Origin: Nocardioides plantarum
Lineage (GTDB): Bacteria; Actinomycetota; Actinomycetes; Propionibacteriales; Nocardioidaceae
Assembly: GCF_006346395.1 (NCBI RefSeq)
Contig: NZ_VDMS01000002.1
Location: forward strand, 1 to 64,000
DNA: 64,000 nt
Reading direction: 5' to 3'
Below are positions 1-9,320 of the stretch, piece after piece. Each line of letters starts with the position of its first letter. Within the stretch, counting starts at the first letter, position 1. Both the position numbers and the translations under genes were made by a program. Below the pieces are notes generated by a model that saw nothing but the letters and a program-made list of their open reading frames with translations, was not told the origin of the DNA and did no database searches.

Positions 1-323
1 TCCCGACAATAAACGATTACTAGCTATCGCCAGAATCATTGCCGAAAAAAACTAACCCATCAAAATCAATTGACGAGCAACAAACTAATTCGTCGACTAT
101 GACACACTGTTGAGTTCTCAAACATCATGCGCACTTCGGCCTCGCCCGGTGAGGGGTCTGGTCCGAAGACTGATGTGGTGCTGCGGCGCAGATCTTGCCC
201 GAACTTTGGCTTTCTCGCAAAGCGAGCCAACCGGAGTCCGGCAGAACCTGCACGTGGTCTACCTCGGGGCCGGGAGCCCGGCCGACCGGCCTTGCTCCCC
301 GCCGCTCCCTGGCGACAAAGAGA
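1..323 (-). other. rRNA operon leader running off the left edge
   Basis: No protein gene is credible here. Read on the minus strand, the stretch starts just after a strong promoter and contains GTTTGAGAACTCAACAGTG (within 102-123), a motif I know from the leaders of actinobacterial 16S rRNA genes. The last 100 bases before the edge are markedly AT-rich, as leaders near 16S often are. The 16S gene itself would start to the left of base 1 and is not visible. This is an inference from the motif and promoter strength. Confidence 0.65.
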
Positions 324-352
324 ACATTAGGGGAGATCCTGGAGAACGCCAA
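324..352 (-). promoter_or_regulatory. strong minus-strand promoter, probably rRNA P1
   Basis: On the minus strand, TTGGCG (347-352) and TAATGT (324-329) are separated by exactly 17 bases, a near-consensus housekeeping promoter. It points left, away from the hydroxyacid dehydrogenase gene and into the rRNA-type leader. Few other promoters in the window have both boxes, which fits a highly expressed stable-RNA operon. Confidence 0.7.
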
Positions 353-405
353 ATCGGACTGACGTGACCCGGGCCACACGCGCCCCATAGCGACGTTTGC
401 GCAGG

Positions 406-1464
406 TCAGAGGCCCTTTGCGCCCTCGACGACCACGAGACCCCGGGTGTCGGGCACGGTCGCCGCCCCAGTCAGACGCAGTGTCTCGAGGGTCTGGTCGC
501 GCAGCTCGGACAGCGTCTCGCGCACCCCGTGCTCCCCGTCGACGAGCGCCCAGAGCGGGAGCCGTCCCAGGAACACGTGGTCCGCGCCGAGCGCCAGCGC
601 GGTGACGACGTCGATTCCGGTGCGAATCCCCCCGTCGACGTACACCTGGGCGCGACCGTGCACGGCCGCGACGACCCCGGGGAGGGCCGAGGCGGTGCTC
701 ACGGCCCCGTCGAGCTGCCTTCCCCCGTGGTTGGAGACCCATACGGCCGAGGCACCGGCGTCGACGGCCCGTACGGCGTCGTCGCCACGCAGCACGCCCT
801 TGACCACGACGGGCAGGCCGGTGGTGCTCCGGAGCCAGTCGATGTCGTGCGGCCCCAGGTCGAGGGCCTTCTCGCTCCCGGGTGCGTCGTCGTAGCCCGG
901 GTCGAAGTTGACGCGCAGCATCGAGGGATCAACGACGTCCCAGATGACGGTGCCCTGCGGGTCGGTGGAGTACTTGGTGCCGACCACGGGGGTGTCGACG
1001 GTCAGGACGACGGCGTCGGCACCTGCTTCGACGGCGCGCCGCAGGAGCGGCAGGGCGAGGGTCCGGTCGGCGGGTAGGTAGCACTGGACCCACCAGCGCA
1101 CGCCGGTGGTCGCGAGGTCGGCGAACGTCGTACCGGCGTTGCTGGAGACGACCATCAGGCCGTCGGCGGCGGCGACGGCGCGGGCTATGGCCAGCTCGCC
1201 GTCGGGGTGGATCGCTCGCTGGAGCGTGGTGGGGGCGACCCCGAACGGGACGGCCGTGGTGCGTCCGAGCACCACGGTGCCCGGGTCGACCCGCGTCACG
1301 TCACGCAGCACGTGCGGGTGGAGGGGCCACTGGCGCCAGGACCCGGGCGCGGCGGCCGTCGTGTGGCCGTCACGGGCGCCCTGGGCGACGTACTCGAACA
1401 CCGGGGCAGGCAGCCGGAGCCGCGCCCGGTCCTCGAGGCCGGCCAGCCTGCGGTCGGGCGTCAT
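406..1464 (-). CDS. FMN-dependent alpha-hydroxyacid dehydrogenase (lactate dehydrogenase type)
   Basis: The protein has 352 residues, the usual size for the FMN-dependent alpha-hydroxyacid oxidase/dehydrogenase family, which oxidises L-lactate, glycolate or similar acids. The active-site signature SNHGGRQLDG, with the catalytic His and Arg, is followed by VYVDGGIRTGIDV and ALGADHVFLGR of the TIM-barrel phosphate-binding end. An earlier TVDTPVVGTKY segment also fits the family. The start ATG at 1464 overlaps the tyrS stop in an ATGA, so translation is probably coupled to tyrS. No membrane segment is seen. The substrate cannot be read from sequence; lactate is the commonest in this family. The gene lies between tyrS and an outward-facing rRNA promoter. 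Confidence 0.85.
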   Translation of the reverse strand: MTPDRRLAGLEDRARLRLPAPVFEYVAQGARDGHTTAAAPGSWRQWPLHPHVLRDVTRVDPGTVVLGRTTAVPFGVAPTTLQRAIHPDGELAIARAVAAADGLMVVSSNAGTTFADLATTGVRWWVQCYLPADRTLALPLLRRAVEAGADAVVLTVDTPVVGTKYSTDPQGTVIWDVVDPSMLRVNFDPGYDDAPGSEKALDLGPHDIDWLRSTTGLPVVVKGVLRGDDAVRAVDAGASAVWVSNHGGRQLDGAVSTASALPGVVAAVHGRAQVYVDGGIRTGIDVVTALALGADHVFLGRLPLWALVDGEHGVRETLSELRDQTLETLRLTGAATVPDTRGLVVVEGAKGL

Positions 1465-2732
1465 AGCCTGAGGTCGACCACTGCGTAGCGCTTCTTCCCG
1501 CGCCGCAGCACGACCCATCGATCGTGAAGACGATCCTCGGCAGTGACCACTCGACGAGCGTCGTCGATGCGCACGTTGTTGAGGTACGCGCCCCCGTCGT
1601 TGATGGTGCGGAGCGCATCGCTCAACGATGAGTCGAACGACCTCGCGAACAGCTCACCCACCGTCGTCGCGGCGCCGTCGAGCTCCACCTCGCGCAGGTT
1701 CAGACCGTCGCCGATGTCCTTCAGCGTGCGCGCGGACAACGCATGCAGGTCTCCACTCCCGAACAGGGCGACGGCCGCGACCTTCGCCTCCTCGGTCTCA
1801 GCGGCACCGTGGACGAAGGTCGTCACCTCGTCGGCCAGCACCTTCTGGGCCTCGCGCAGAAACGGCTTCTCGGCGTGTCGGGCAGCGAGCTCCTCGAGCT
1901 CGGCACGCGGCAGGAAGGTGAAGATGCGGAGCAGCTCGTCGACCTTCTCGTCCTCGACGTTGAGCCAGAACTGGTGGAAGGCGTAGGGCGAGAGCATCGA
2001 GGGGTCGAGCCAGAGGGCGCCGCCCTCGGTCTTGCCGTACTTGGTGCCGTCGGCCTTGGTGACCAACGGCGTCGCGAAGGCGTGCACCTGGTCGCCGGTC
2101 GCGCGGCGGATCAGCTCGGCACCGCCGGTGATGTTGCCCCACTGGTCGGACCCGCCGAACTGGAGGTCGACGCCGTGACGACGGTGCAGCTCGAGGAAGT
2201 CCATCGACTGCAGCAGGACGTAGCTGAACTCGGTGAAGCTGATGCCCGACTCGAGACGGCGCTTGACGGTGTCGCGGGCCAGCATTCGGTTGATCGGGAA
2301 GTGCTTGCCGACGTCGCGCAGGAAGTCGATGACCGACAGGCCGTCGGTCCAGTCGAGGTTGTTGACCATGGTCGCTGCGTTGTCACCCTCGAACGACAGG
2401 AACGGCTCGATCTGCCGACGGATCCGCCCCACCCACTCCTGCACGGTCTCGGCCGAGTTGAGGGTCCGCTCGCCCGAGTCGCGCGGGTCGCCGATCATGC
2501 CGGTCGCCCCGCCGACGAGGAGGTAGGGCGTGTGGCCGGCGTCCTGCAGGCGCCGCGCGGTCGTGATCTGCACGAGATTGCCCATGTGCAGGCTCGGCGC
2601 GGTCGGGTCGAACCCCACGTAGAACCGGATGCTGCGTCCGTCCAGAGCCTCGCGCAGGGCATCGGGATCGGTGGAGTGGGCGACGAGTCCGCGCCACTGC
2701 AGGTCGGCGAGGAGATCGGGGTCGACAGGCAC
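1461..2732 (-). CDS. tyrS: tyrosyl-tRNA synthetase
   Basis: This class I aminoacyl-tRNA synthetase charges tRNA-Tyr in the cytoplasm. Its 423 residues match bacterial TyrRS. The HIGH-type motif is PTAPSLHMGN (His49), the tyrosine-site region includes QFGGSDQWGNI, and the KMSKS equivalent is TKYGKTEGG near residue 230. A C-terminal S4-type RNA-binding domain is suggested by LNNVRIDDARR near residue 380. The GTG start at 2732 is supported by GGAAGG six bases upstream. Its stop overlaps the next gene's start, making a two-gene unit. It is divergent from the Hpt gene. Confidence 0.95.
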   Translation of the reverse strand: MPVDPDLLADLQWRGLVAHSTDPDALREALDGRSIRFYVGFDPTAPSLHMGNLVQITTARRLQDAGHTPYLLVGGATGMIGDPRDSGERTLNSAETVQEWVGRIRRQIEPFLSFEGDNAATMVNNLDWTDGLSVIDFLRDVGKHFPINRMLARDTVKRRLESGISFTEFSYVLLQSMDFLELHRRHGVDLQFGGSDQWGNITGGAELIRRATGDQVHAFATPLVTKADGTKYGKTEGGALWLDPSMLSPYAFHQFWLNVEDEKVDELLRIFTFLPRAELEELAARHAEKPFLREAQKVLADEVTTFVHGAAETEEAKVAAVALFGSGDLHALSARTLKDIGDGLNLREVELDGAATTVGELFARSFDSSLSDALRTINDGGAYLNNVRIDDARRVVTAEDRLHDRWVVLRRGKKRYAVVDLRL

Positions 2733-2828
2733 GTGGGACCTTCCCGGGTCGGTGGGTGGGAGCAGGCCCAGCCTGCCGCACTCCCGATCGTGGCAGTGCG
2801 GACGCCCCGGTCACAGTAGGTTTTGCCC

Positions 2829-3239
2829 GTGACCGGGGACCGATCGACGACGAAGGACGGCGTGGGGCCGGCTGCGCCGCCACCCACGGGCCTCGACGTC
2901 GAGCGTCTCGACATGCTGCGCGAGCTCGACCCGGGTGACACCAGCTACCTCGACCGGGCCATCGGCAACTTCCAGGTCAACTCCGACGAGGCCGTCACGG
3001 TGATCGCGGCCGCCGTCGGGGCCGGGGACATCGCGACGGTCAAGGCGCGCTCCCACAAGATCGCCGGCAGCGCCCTTAACCTCGGTGCGACCCGGGCCGG
3101 GGAGGCCGCCCGTCGCGTCGAGGTCGCCGCCGACTCGGGGTCGCTCGCGCCCGTCGTACCGCTGCTGGAGGAGCTCCGGGAGTCGATGGCCGAGGGTCGC
3201 GAGCTCCTGCTCGCCTACCAGGCGACCTACGCGGGCTGA
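2829..3239 (+). CDS. Hpt (histidine phosphotransfer) domain protein
   Basis: This is a small soluble protein of about 136 residues built around one Hpt four-helix domain. The motif RSHKIAGSALNLGA holds the likely phosphorylated histidine (residue 76 from this start). Hpt proteins relay phosphate between response-regulator receiver domains in phosphorelays. No kinase or receiver gene is adjacent, so the partners are unknown. The GTG at 2829 is preferred because TAGGTT (2817-2822) lies six bases before it, as in leaderless genes; a TTG at 2823 would be cut by that arrangement. The N-terminal 25 residues are Pro/Gly-rich and probably disordered. Confidence 0.8.
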   Translation: MTGDRSTTKDGVGPAAPPPTGLDVERLDMLRELDPGDTSYLDRAIGNFQVNSDEAVTVIAAAVGAGDIATVKARSHKIAGSALNLGATRAGEAARRVEVAADSGSLAPVVPLLEELRESMAEGRELLLAYQATYAG

Positions 3240-3263
3240 GGCCCGCGCAGGCCGCCGGGTCCG

Positions 3264-6200
3264 TCACCGCACCCGGACCGTGTCGTTGCCGCGCGACGCC
3301 GCGAACAGCCCGGTGGGCTCGTAGGCCACCCGGACGACGTACTGCCCGGCCTTGCGCAGCGCGGGTGGGCGGAACGACGCGCGGCCTGCACGCAGGGTGA
3401 GGCGGGTGCGCAGCACCACGGCTCCCCCGGCGCGCTGCACCGACACCAGCACGGTCCCGGTCGCGGGGACCGACCCGGACCTGACGCTGATCGAGACGAG
3501 CGGACGCGTCCCGAGCCTGGCCGTCGAGGGCGCGGAGACCTTGGCCGTCGTACGACGTACGGCGGAGCGCGGCACCAGCGAGGACGAGGCCGTGCGGTGG
3601 ACGCCGCCGTCGTCGGTGCCGGCGTAGACCCAGGCCCCGTCGGGGCTGACGTCGAGCGAGCGGACCGACAGCGCCGTGAGCCCCGCGCTGGCCGCCACCC
3701 ACGAGCGACCGCCGTCGGTCGACACGAGCGCGCCGCCGCCGTTGACCGTCAGGCCGTGGGGGTGCCACTGCTCGGCTCCCGCGACGAGCAGCTCGACGCC
3801 CTTGAACCGGCCCGCCGGGACCACGACGCGGGTGAACGACCCGATGGCCGCGGAGGTGTCGGCGAGGACAGCCCGGTGGACGGTTCGGCCGGCGTCGGTC
3901 GACCAGCGGATCGCCCCACGCTCGCCGACGACCACGCGGTCGCGGGTGGCCCGCTCGAGGTGGACCGAGAGCGCCGGGGTGGTCGTGACCCGCGTCGTCG
4001 TGGCGCCGAGGTCGTCGGAGCGCAGCACACCGTCCTCGGTGGCCAGCCAGAGCCGGCCGGGCCGGACGGGGTCGAAGCGGAGCTGGTTCACGTGCTGCCC
4101 GGTGTCGTAGGACGTCCAGGTCTCGAACCCGTCGGTCGAGACCATCCAGCCGGTGCCGATCAGCGAGCTGTAGCCGACCGCGACGGTGTCCTCGTCGAGC
4201 GGGGAGACCGCCAGGGCGGTCGCGCCGTAGGAGCCGCGCGGGCCGACCCGCTGCTGCTCCTCCCCCGGCGCCCCGACCATGATCTTGCCCTGGCCCGTGG
4301 CGGTGCGGCCGATGCTCCAGACCGACCGGGCGCCCCGGGGCGACTGGACGACGTCGGAGAGCTCGACGCCGATGTAGCCCTCGTGGCCCGTGGAGCCCCA
4401 GTCCTGCTCGTCGGCGTCGAGGTCCGCGAGCGCCCGCTCGTGCAGGCCCTCCTGGTCGGTCACCCGGAGGACCGGGGATCCGCCGGTGTCGGTGCCGACG
4501 TCCACCGAGCTCACCGTGGTGGCGCTGAGACCGATCTTGTCCCAGCCGTCGCCCTCGGTCTCGTACAGACCGGCGTTCTCCATGGAGAGCAGCGCCGTCT
4601 CGGGTCCGCTACCCGGCCAGCGGTCGACGTCGGTGACGAGCGGGCCGTCGGCCGGGAAGTCGTGCTCGACGAGGGTCGTGCCGTAGTCCTCGCTCGTCGT
4701 GTACGACGACAGGCCGGACAGGTAGAGCGTGCCGTCGACGACCTGGACGTCGGTCACGTAGGACTGGCCGCTCTCGCCGATCGGGGCCCACGTCGTACCG
4801 CCGTCGGTCGAGCGCACCATCGAGGTGTCCGACAGCACGGCGACCGCCGCCTCGCCGTCGGCGCCGAGGTTGTAGACCAGGCCGCCGTCAGGGACGTAGG
4901 TCTGCTCGATCGCCTCGCCCGTGCCGGTGACGTCGGCGAGGCGCGAGACCGAGAACAGGTCGCTGACGACGAGGTCGTCACCCGCGAGCTCGGCGTCGAC
5001 GACCTCGCTCTGCCAGACGTGCTGGACGTGCCGCCAGGTGCGGCCGCCGTCGGCGCTGATCTCGGCGCCGTCGGCCACCACGGCCACCAGGCTCGAGCCG
5101 CTCGCCAGCAGGGCGAGGACGGCGGTGTCGCGGAACGGCAGTACCGTCCAGGTGCGTCCCGCGTCCGGCGTGTGCAGGACGCGGCCCTCGTAGCTCGCGT
5201 CGAGGACGCCGGCGCCGAACCGGCCGTTGAGGCCGAGGTAGAACGCTCCTGCGGCTCGCGGGTCGGCTGCCGGGAGGCCCCAGCCACCGGCGACCGGCAT
5301 GCTCCGCACGCGCGTCCAGGTGGCACCACGGTCGGTGGTGACCATGGGGTAGGCGCTGTCGGTGGTCACGCCCAGGGCGGTGCCGGTGGCGCCGGGCGAG
5401 ACGGCCAACCGGGCGGCCTCGCCGGTGAGCCCGACCTGCTCCCACCGGCCCGGCTGGTCGGCACTGACGGACCGGATCGTCGAGATACCGGTGATGGTGC
5501 GACCGGCGACGACCGCCCGGGCGCGGATCGTGTAGCTACCGGTCTCGGTGAGAGGCACCCGGCCGCGGTACCAGCCGTCGTTGCGAGCGTCCTCGCTCAC
5601 CCCCACGGTCGTACGACGCCCCGAGGGCGCCGTCGCGGTCACGGTCACGCCGGTCTCGGGAAGCAGCCCGGAGCCGCTGTGCACGAAGACCTGCGAGCTG
5701 CCACGGGCCGGGTCGGGGGTGGCCTGCACGGCCAGGGTGCGCACGTAGGCGGCGTACGGGACGCGGAGGGTGGAGCCGTCGGACACGGCCCCGACCAGGA
5801 CGCCGGAGGTCTCGGTGTCGACGTGTCCCAGGCGCGGGCGGACCGAGAGCGAGACGGTCGCCTCGCCGCCGGCGGGCACCGTGACGCGTCGGGTGCTGAG
5901 CGTGGCGGTGCCGGTGCTGACGCCGGACGGGTGCACGGTCAGGGCCACGGTGACCGCCGCCGGGCCGTCGTTGGTCAGGACCACCGGCTCGCTGCGCGCA
6001 CCCGTGCCTGCCATGTCGACCAGGCCGAGCGACACGGCGTCGGGCGCGGCGGTGACGTGCTGGTCGACGGCGGCGGCGACGTCGAGGGTGCCGGCCCCCT
6101 GGCCGGACGGGGACGCGTCGGCGTCGACGGAGTCGAGCTCGCGGGCGCTGCCGATGAGCGTGGCCCGGAGCCGGGCGGCGGTGAGGTCGGGGCGGGCCTG

Positions 6201-7964
6201 CACGAGGAGCGCGGCCGCGCCGGCGACGTGGGGCGAGGCCATCGACGTCCCGGACATCCGGTAGCGGTCGCCCTCGACGCCGAAGACCGACGGCAGGGTG
6301 GACAGGATCTCGAAGCCGGGCGCGACGATCTCGGGCTTGAGCGTCATGCCGTCGCTGGGGCCGCGGGAGCTGAAGTCGGCGAGCCGGTCGGTCGCGTCGA
6401 CCGAGCCGATGGTGGCGCGGGCCGTGCCGTCGCGGACCTGCTGGCGGAAGGTCTGGTAGAGCGCGGAGGTCGTCGACAGCATCACGAGGCTCTCGCGGCG
6501 CAGGTCGAAGCCCCCGTCGTCGAGCACGTGCACGTCGGCCGGGGTCGCCTCGGTGGAGAACGGCGCGGTGCCGTCGTCGGCCGTGGTGCGGACCGGGGTG
6601 TCGGACCCGCCGTCATCAGCGGGGTCGGTCGGCGACGGCGCGTAGAGCAGCACGCCGGCGGCACCGTGCTCCTCGGCCAGCTGGGCCTGGAGGAGGTGTC
6701 CGCCCTGCACCTGCTCGAGGCTGCCGACCACCAGGCTCTGGATCACGACGATCTTGCCGGTCACGTCGCCGGCGTCCTCGTAGGCCTGCTCGAAGCCGTC
6801 GCCGACCTCGACCAGGTCGGCGGTGAGGCCCGCGGCCGGCGGGTTGGCCGAGAGCGGGAAGCGCGCGACCGTCAGCGGCCGGGAGCCCTCCGGGGTCGTG
6901 AGCGTCATCGTCGGCAGGTCGACGCCGGTGACGCCGGCCCCGACGGCGAGCACGCCGGGCGCCGACGCCGGGGAGCCGATGGTCTGCTCGGCGGGGCCGG
7001 CGTTGCCGGCCGCGGCGACGACCACGACGCCCTGGCGGACCGCGGCCGTGGCCGCGCGGCCGATCGGGTCGGTGCCGTCACCGGGCGCGCCGAGGCTCAG
7101 GTTGACGACGTCGGCCGGGTGGGCGCCGGCCGGGTCGACCGCCGCCTCCAGGCCGAGCAGGACCCCGGCGGTGTCGCCGCTGCCGTTCTCGCCGAGGACC
7201 TTCCAGGCGGTCAGGCTCACGTCGGGCGCCATGCCCTCGACGTTGCGGGTCCCGGCGCCGCCGACGATGCCGGCGACGTGGGTGCCGTGGCCGTTGTCGT
7301 CGGTCGGGTCGGCGTCGTCGTTGACGAAGTCGTAGCCGCCTACGACGCGGAACTCCTCGCCGAAGCCGCCGCCGAGGTCCTCGAGCGAGTAGTCGATGCC
7401 GGTGTCGACGACCGCGACGGTGACGCCGTCGCCCTCGAGGTGCGTGCCGGACGGGGTGGTCTGCTCCCAGACCTGCGGAGCGCCCGTCGACGGGACGCTG
7501 TCGACGTCGAGCGCCACGGCCTCGGTCGCCTCGGTCACCCGCGCGACCCCCGTCGTACGGCGCAGGGTGGCGAGGTCGGTGGGGTCGACGGTCGCGACGA
7601 CCGCGTTGAGCACCCCGGTCACCGGGGCGGAGTCGGTCACCCGGACGCCGGCCGAGCGTGCCCGGTCGAGGACGGCGTCCTGCTGGCGCTCGACGCGGGT
7701 CACCGCGGCGGCGTACTGACGGCGGAAGGACACGCCGGCGCCGCGTTGCTGAGCGCGGGCGACCGTGGCCACCCCGACCACGCCGGGCGCGGTCGGGCCG
7801 TCGACCTCGATGATCACGCGGACGGGGGTCGACGATGCCGCGGGCGCTGAGGACACGGAGGGCACGGCGGGCAGGGCGACCGCCGGGTCGGGTACGACGA
7901 GCGTGCCGACCGCGAGGGCGAGCACGGCCGCGACAGCCGAGCGACGGGGGTGGAGGGGCGACAT
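3264..7964 (-). CDS. large secreted S8 family serine protease with C-terminal Asp-box repeats
   Basis: The precursor has 1566 residues. A Sec signal peptide ends near residue 31 and is followed by an I9-type propeptide. The subtilase triad is visible as VVDTGID (Asp187), GHGTHVAGI (His226) and SGTSMASPHVAG (Ser574); a protease-associated insert lies about 380-480 and the oxyanion motif is AAAGNAG. From about residue 850 there are at least seven Asp-box/BNR-like units such as DRGATWT, DGGRTWR and DGGTTWA, suggesting one or two beta-propellers. A terminal Ig-like domain may anchor or bind substrate. It probably degrades extracellular protein. The start at 7964 has GAAAGG upstream and gives a clean signal peptide. 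The protease-plus-propeller length is unusual. It is the only large secreted enzyme in the window. Confidence 0.88.
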   Translation of the reverse strand: MSPLHPRRSAVAAVLALAVGTLVVPDPAVALPAVPSVSSAPAASSTPVRVIIEVDGPTAPGVVGVATVARAQQRGAGVSFRRQYAAAVTRVERQQDAVLDRARSAGVRVTDSAPVTGVLNAVVATVDPTDLATLRRTTGVARVTEATEAVALDVDSVPSTGAPQVWEQTTPSGTHLEGDGVTVAVVDTGIDYSLEDLGGGFGEEFRVVGGYDFVNDDADPTDDNGHGTHVAGIVGGAGTRNVEGMAPDVSLTAWKVLGENGSGDTAGVLLGLEAAVDPAGAHPADVVNLSLGAPGDGTDPIGRAATAAVRQGVVVVAAAGNAGPAEQTIGSPASAPGVLAVGAGVTGVDLPTMTLTTPEGSRPLTVARFPLSANPPAAGLTADLVEVGDGFEQAYEDAGDVTGKIVVIQSLVVGSLEQVQGGHLLQAQLAEEHGAAGVLLYAPSPTDPADDGGSDTPVRTTADDGTAPFSTEATPADVHVLDDGGFDLRRESLVMLSTTSALYQTFRQQVRDGTARATIGSVDATDRLADFSSRGPSDGMTLKPEIVAPGFEILSTLPSVFGVEGDRYRMSGTSMASPHVAGAAALLVQARPDLTAARLRATLIGSARELDSVDADASPSGQGAGTLDVAAAVDQHVTAAPDAVSLGLVDMAGTGARSEPVVLTNDGPAAVTVALTVHPSGVSTGTATLSTRRVTVPAGGEATVSLSVRPRLGHVDTETSGVLVGAVSDGSTLRVPYAAYVRTLAVQATPDPARGSSQVFVHSGSGLLPETGVTVTATAPSGRRTTVGVSEDARNDGWYRGRVPLTETGSYTIRARAVVAGRTITGISTIRSVSADQPGRWEQVGLTGEAARLAVSPGATGTALGVTTDSAYPMVTTDRGATWTRVRSMPVAGGWGLPAADPRAAGAFYLGLNGRFGAGVLDASYEGRVLHTPDAGRTWTVLPFRDTAVLALLASGSSLVAVVADGAEISADGGRTWRHVQHVWQSEVVDAELAGDDLVVSDLFSVSRLADVTGTGEAIEQTYVPDGGLVYNLGADGEAAVAVLSDTSMVRSTDGGTTWAPIGESGQSYVTDVQVVDGTLYLSGLSSYTTSEDYGTTLVEHDFPADGPLVTDVDRWPGSGPETALLSMENAGLYETEGDGWDKIGLSATTVSSVDVGTDTGGSPVLRVTDQEGLHERALADLDADEQDWGSTGHEGYIGVELSDVVQSPRGARSVWSIGRTATGQGKIMVGAPGEEQQRVGPRGSYGATALAVSPLDEDTVAVGYSSLIGTGWMVSTDGFETWTSYDTGQHVNQLRFDPVRPGRLWLATEDGVLRSDDLGATTTRVTTTPALSVHLERATRDRVVVGERGAIRWSTDAGRTVHRAVLADTSAAIGSFTRVVVPAGRFKGVELLVAGAEQWHPHGLTVNGGGALVSTDGGRSWVAASAGLTALSVRSLDVSPDGAWVYAGTDDGGVHRTASSSLVPRSAVRRTTAKVSAPSTARLGTRPLVSISVRSGSVPATGTVLVSVQRAGGAVVLRTRLTLRAGRASFRPPALRKAGQYVVRVAYEPTGLFAASRGNDTVRVR

Positions 7965-8153
7965 CGAGAGCCTTTCAGGACAAGGGATCCCTCCTTGTAT
8001 CCGGCGCTCTCGACGCGGCACAACCGCTGCGGTGGCCGCGCGCGGCCACTGGCCGGAACTGGCCGTGAGAGTTGACGTGCGCGTAACACGACGGGTCCGC
8101 GGCGTCGGCGGACGACGCCGGCAGGAGCAGCCGGTCGGCGCCGCCGGTCGGCC

Positions 8154-9131
8154 TCAGATCCAGCCGCGTCGGACGGCCTGGGCCCCGGCCTGAAAGCGGT
8201 TGGCGGCCCCGAGGCGATCGAAGAGTTCGGCGCTGCGACGGCGCAGCGTCCGCGGCGACATGCCGAGCTCGCGGGCGATCACCTCGTCCTTGGCGCCCAC
8301 GCCGAGCATCGCGAGCAGGGCGAGGTCCTCGCGGCTGGGGCTGCCGGGCGGGGCCGCCGTGCTGAGGTCGTCGAGCGCCGGCACCTCGACCGAGCGCTCC
8401 CACGTCGCCTCGAAGTGGGCCACCAGCAGGTCGACGAGCGGAGGCGCCTCGGTCACCAGCGCGACCGGGCGGTCCAGGTCGAGCGACGTCGACACGATGG
8501 CGATGCGTCGGTCTGCGATCGCGATCTTGGTCGGCAGCTCCGGGGCCACCCGGGCCCTCTCGCCCGCGGAGACCGCGTGCCGCAGCTCGTCCCACGCCCC
8601 GGGCCGCTCGAGCCCCTCGGCGGCGTACACGACCCGCCAGTCGACGCCGCGAGCCAGCACGAGCGGCTCGACCGGGTTGTCCGCGGCCAGGACGTAGGGC
8701 GGTCGGTCGAAGGTGAGGAACTCCTCGGTCACCTCGTGCTCGAGCCGGACGTACCACATGCCGATCAGGCCGGGCTCGTCGACGACCCGCACCTCCGGGT
8801 CGGTGCCCGCGGTGGCTCCCATGCTCTCGAAGAGCGCGGCCATGGTCGGGATGTCGGCGCGCACCCGGTCGAGCCGGTCGGCCGTCCGCTCGGTCAGTGC
8901 CCGCAGGGCCACGCGCGGGTCGACGGCGGTGAAGTGCCCGTGCCCCGAGACGCGGTTGATCAGTCCGGCCGCCCGGAGCCGCTCGAGCCGGGTGGCCGCC
9001 TCGTCGGCCGCGACGGGGAGCGCGGCGGCGACGTCGTCAGGGGTGACGGTGCCCTCGGTGAGCACGAGTCGGTAGACCGCCTCGGCCCGGGCATCGAGCC
9101 CGACCACGTCGAAGGCCCCCGAGGTGTCCAT
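8154..9131 (-). CDS. TrmB-like / LuxR-type HTH transcriptional regulator
   Basis: The protein has 325 residues. The first 60 form a winged-helix segment of TrmB type (EAVYRLVLTEGTVTPDDVAA). The last 60 form a LuxR-like HTH with ELGMSPRTLRRRSAELFDRLGA. Between them lies a ligand-sensing or linker region without a named motif. It is divergent from the sugar-porter gene, whose product it probably controls together with the polyol dehydrogenase further on; that link is inferred from position. The ATG at 9131 has TAGGCT seven bases upstream, so a leaderless transcript is likely. Phospholipase-D-like middle domains occur in related regulators, but I see no HKD motif here. Confidence 0.75.
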   Translation of the reverse strand: MDTSGAFDVVGLDARAEAVYRLVLTEGTVTPDDVAAALPVAADEAATRLERLRAAGLINRVSGHGHFTAVDPRVALRALTERTADRLDRVRADIPTMAALFESMGATAGTDPEVRVVDEPGLIGMWYVRLEHEVTEEFLTFDRPPYVLAADNPVEPLVLARGVDWRVVYAAEGLERPGAWDELRHAVSAGERARVAPELPTKIAIADRRIAIVSTSLDLDRPVALVTEAPPLVDLLVAHFEATWERSVEVPALDDLSTAAPPGSPSREDLALLAMLGVGAKDEVIARELGMSPRTLRRRSAELFDRLGAANRFQAGAQAVRRGWI

Positions 9132-9320
9132 GGCGACGAGCCTAGGCGGGCCGGCGCCGCGGGACCTGACCACTGGGTGACGCACCGCCGCGCCAGCGAC
9201 CGCGCCCAGCACGAAATTTTGCCCGCCGGGGTGGTGAGAGTCACAGATGTGGGTATCGGGTGCCGTCGTCTCGCCGCTCAGGGCCACGAGGCAGACACAC
9301 GACCAGGAGGAAGACGGACG

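Noticed and set aside
3597..7850. Very long open frame (1417 codons) opposite the subtilase
   Set aside because: It is the antisense shadow of a real GC-rich gene; its composition lacks any domain and the minus strand has catalytic motifs and a signal peptide.
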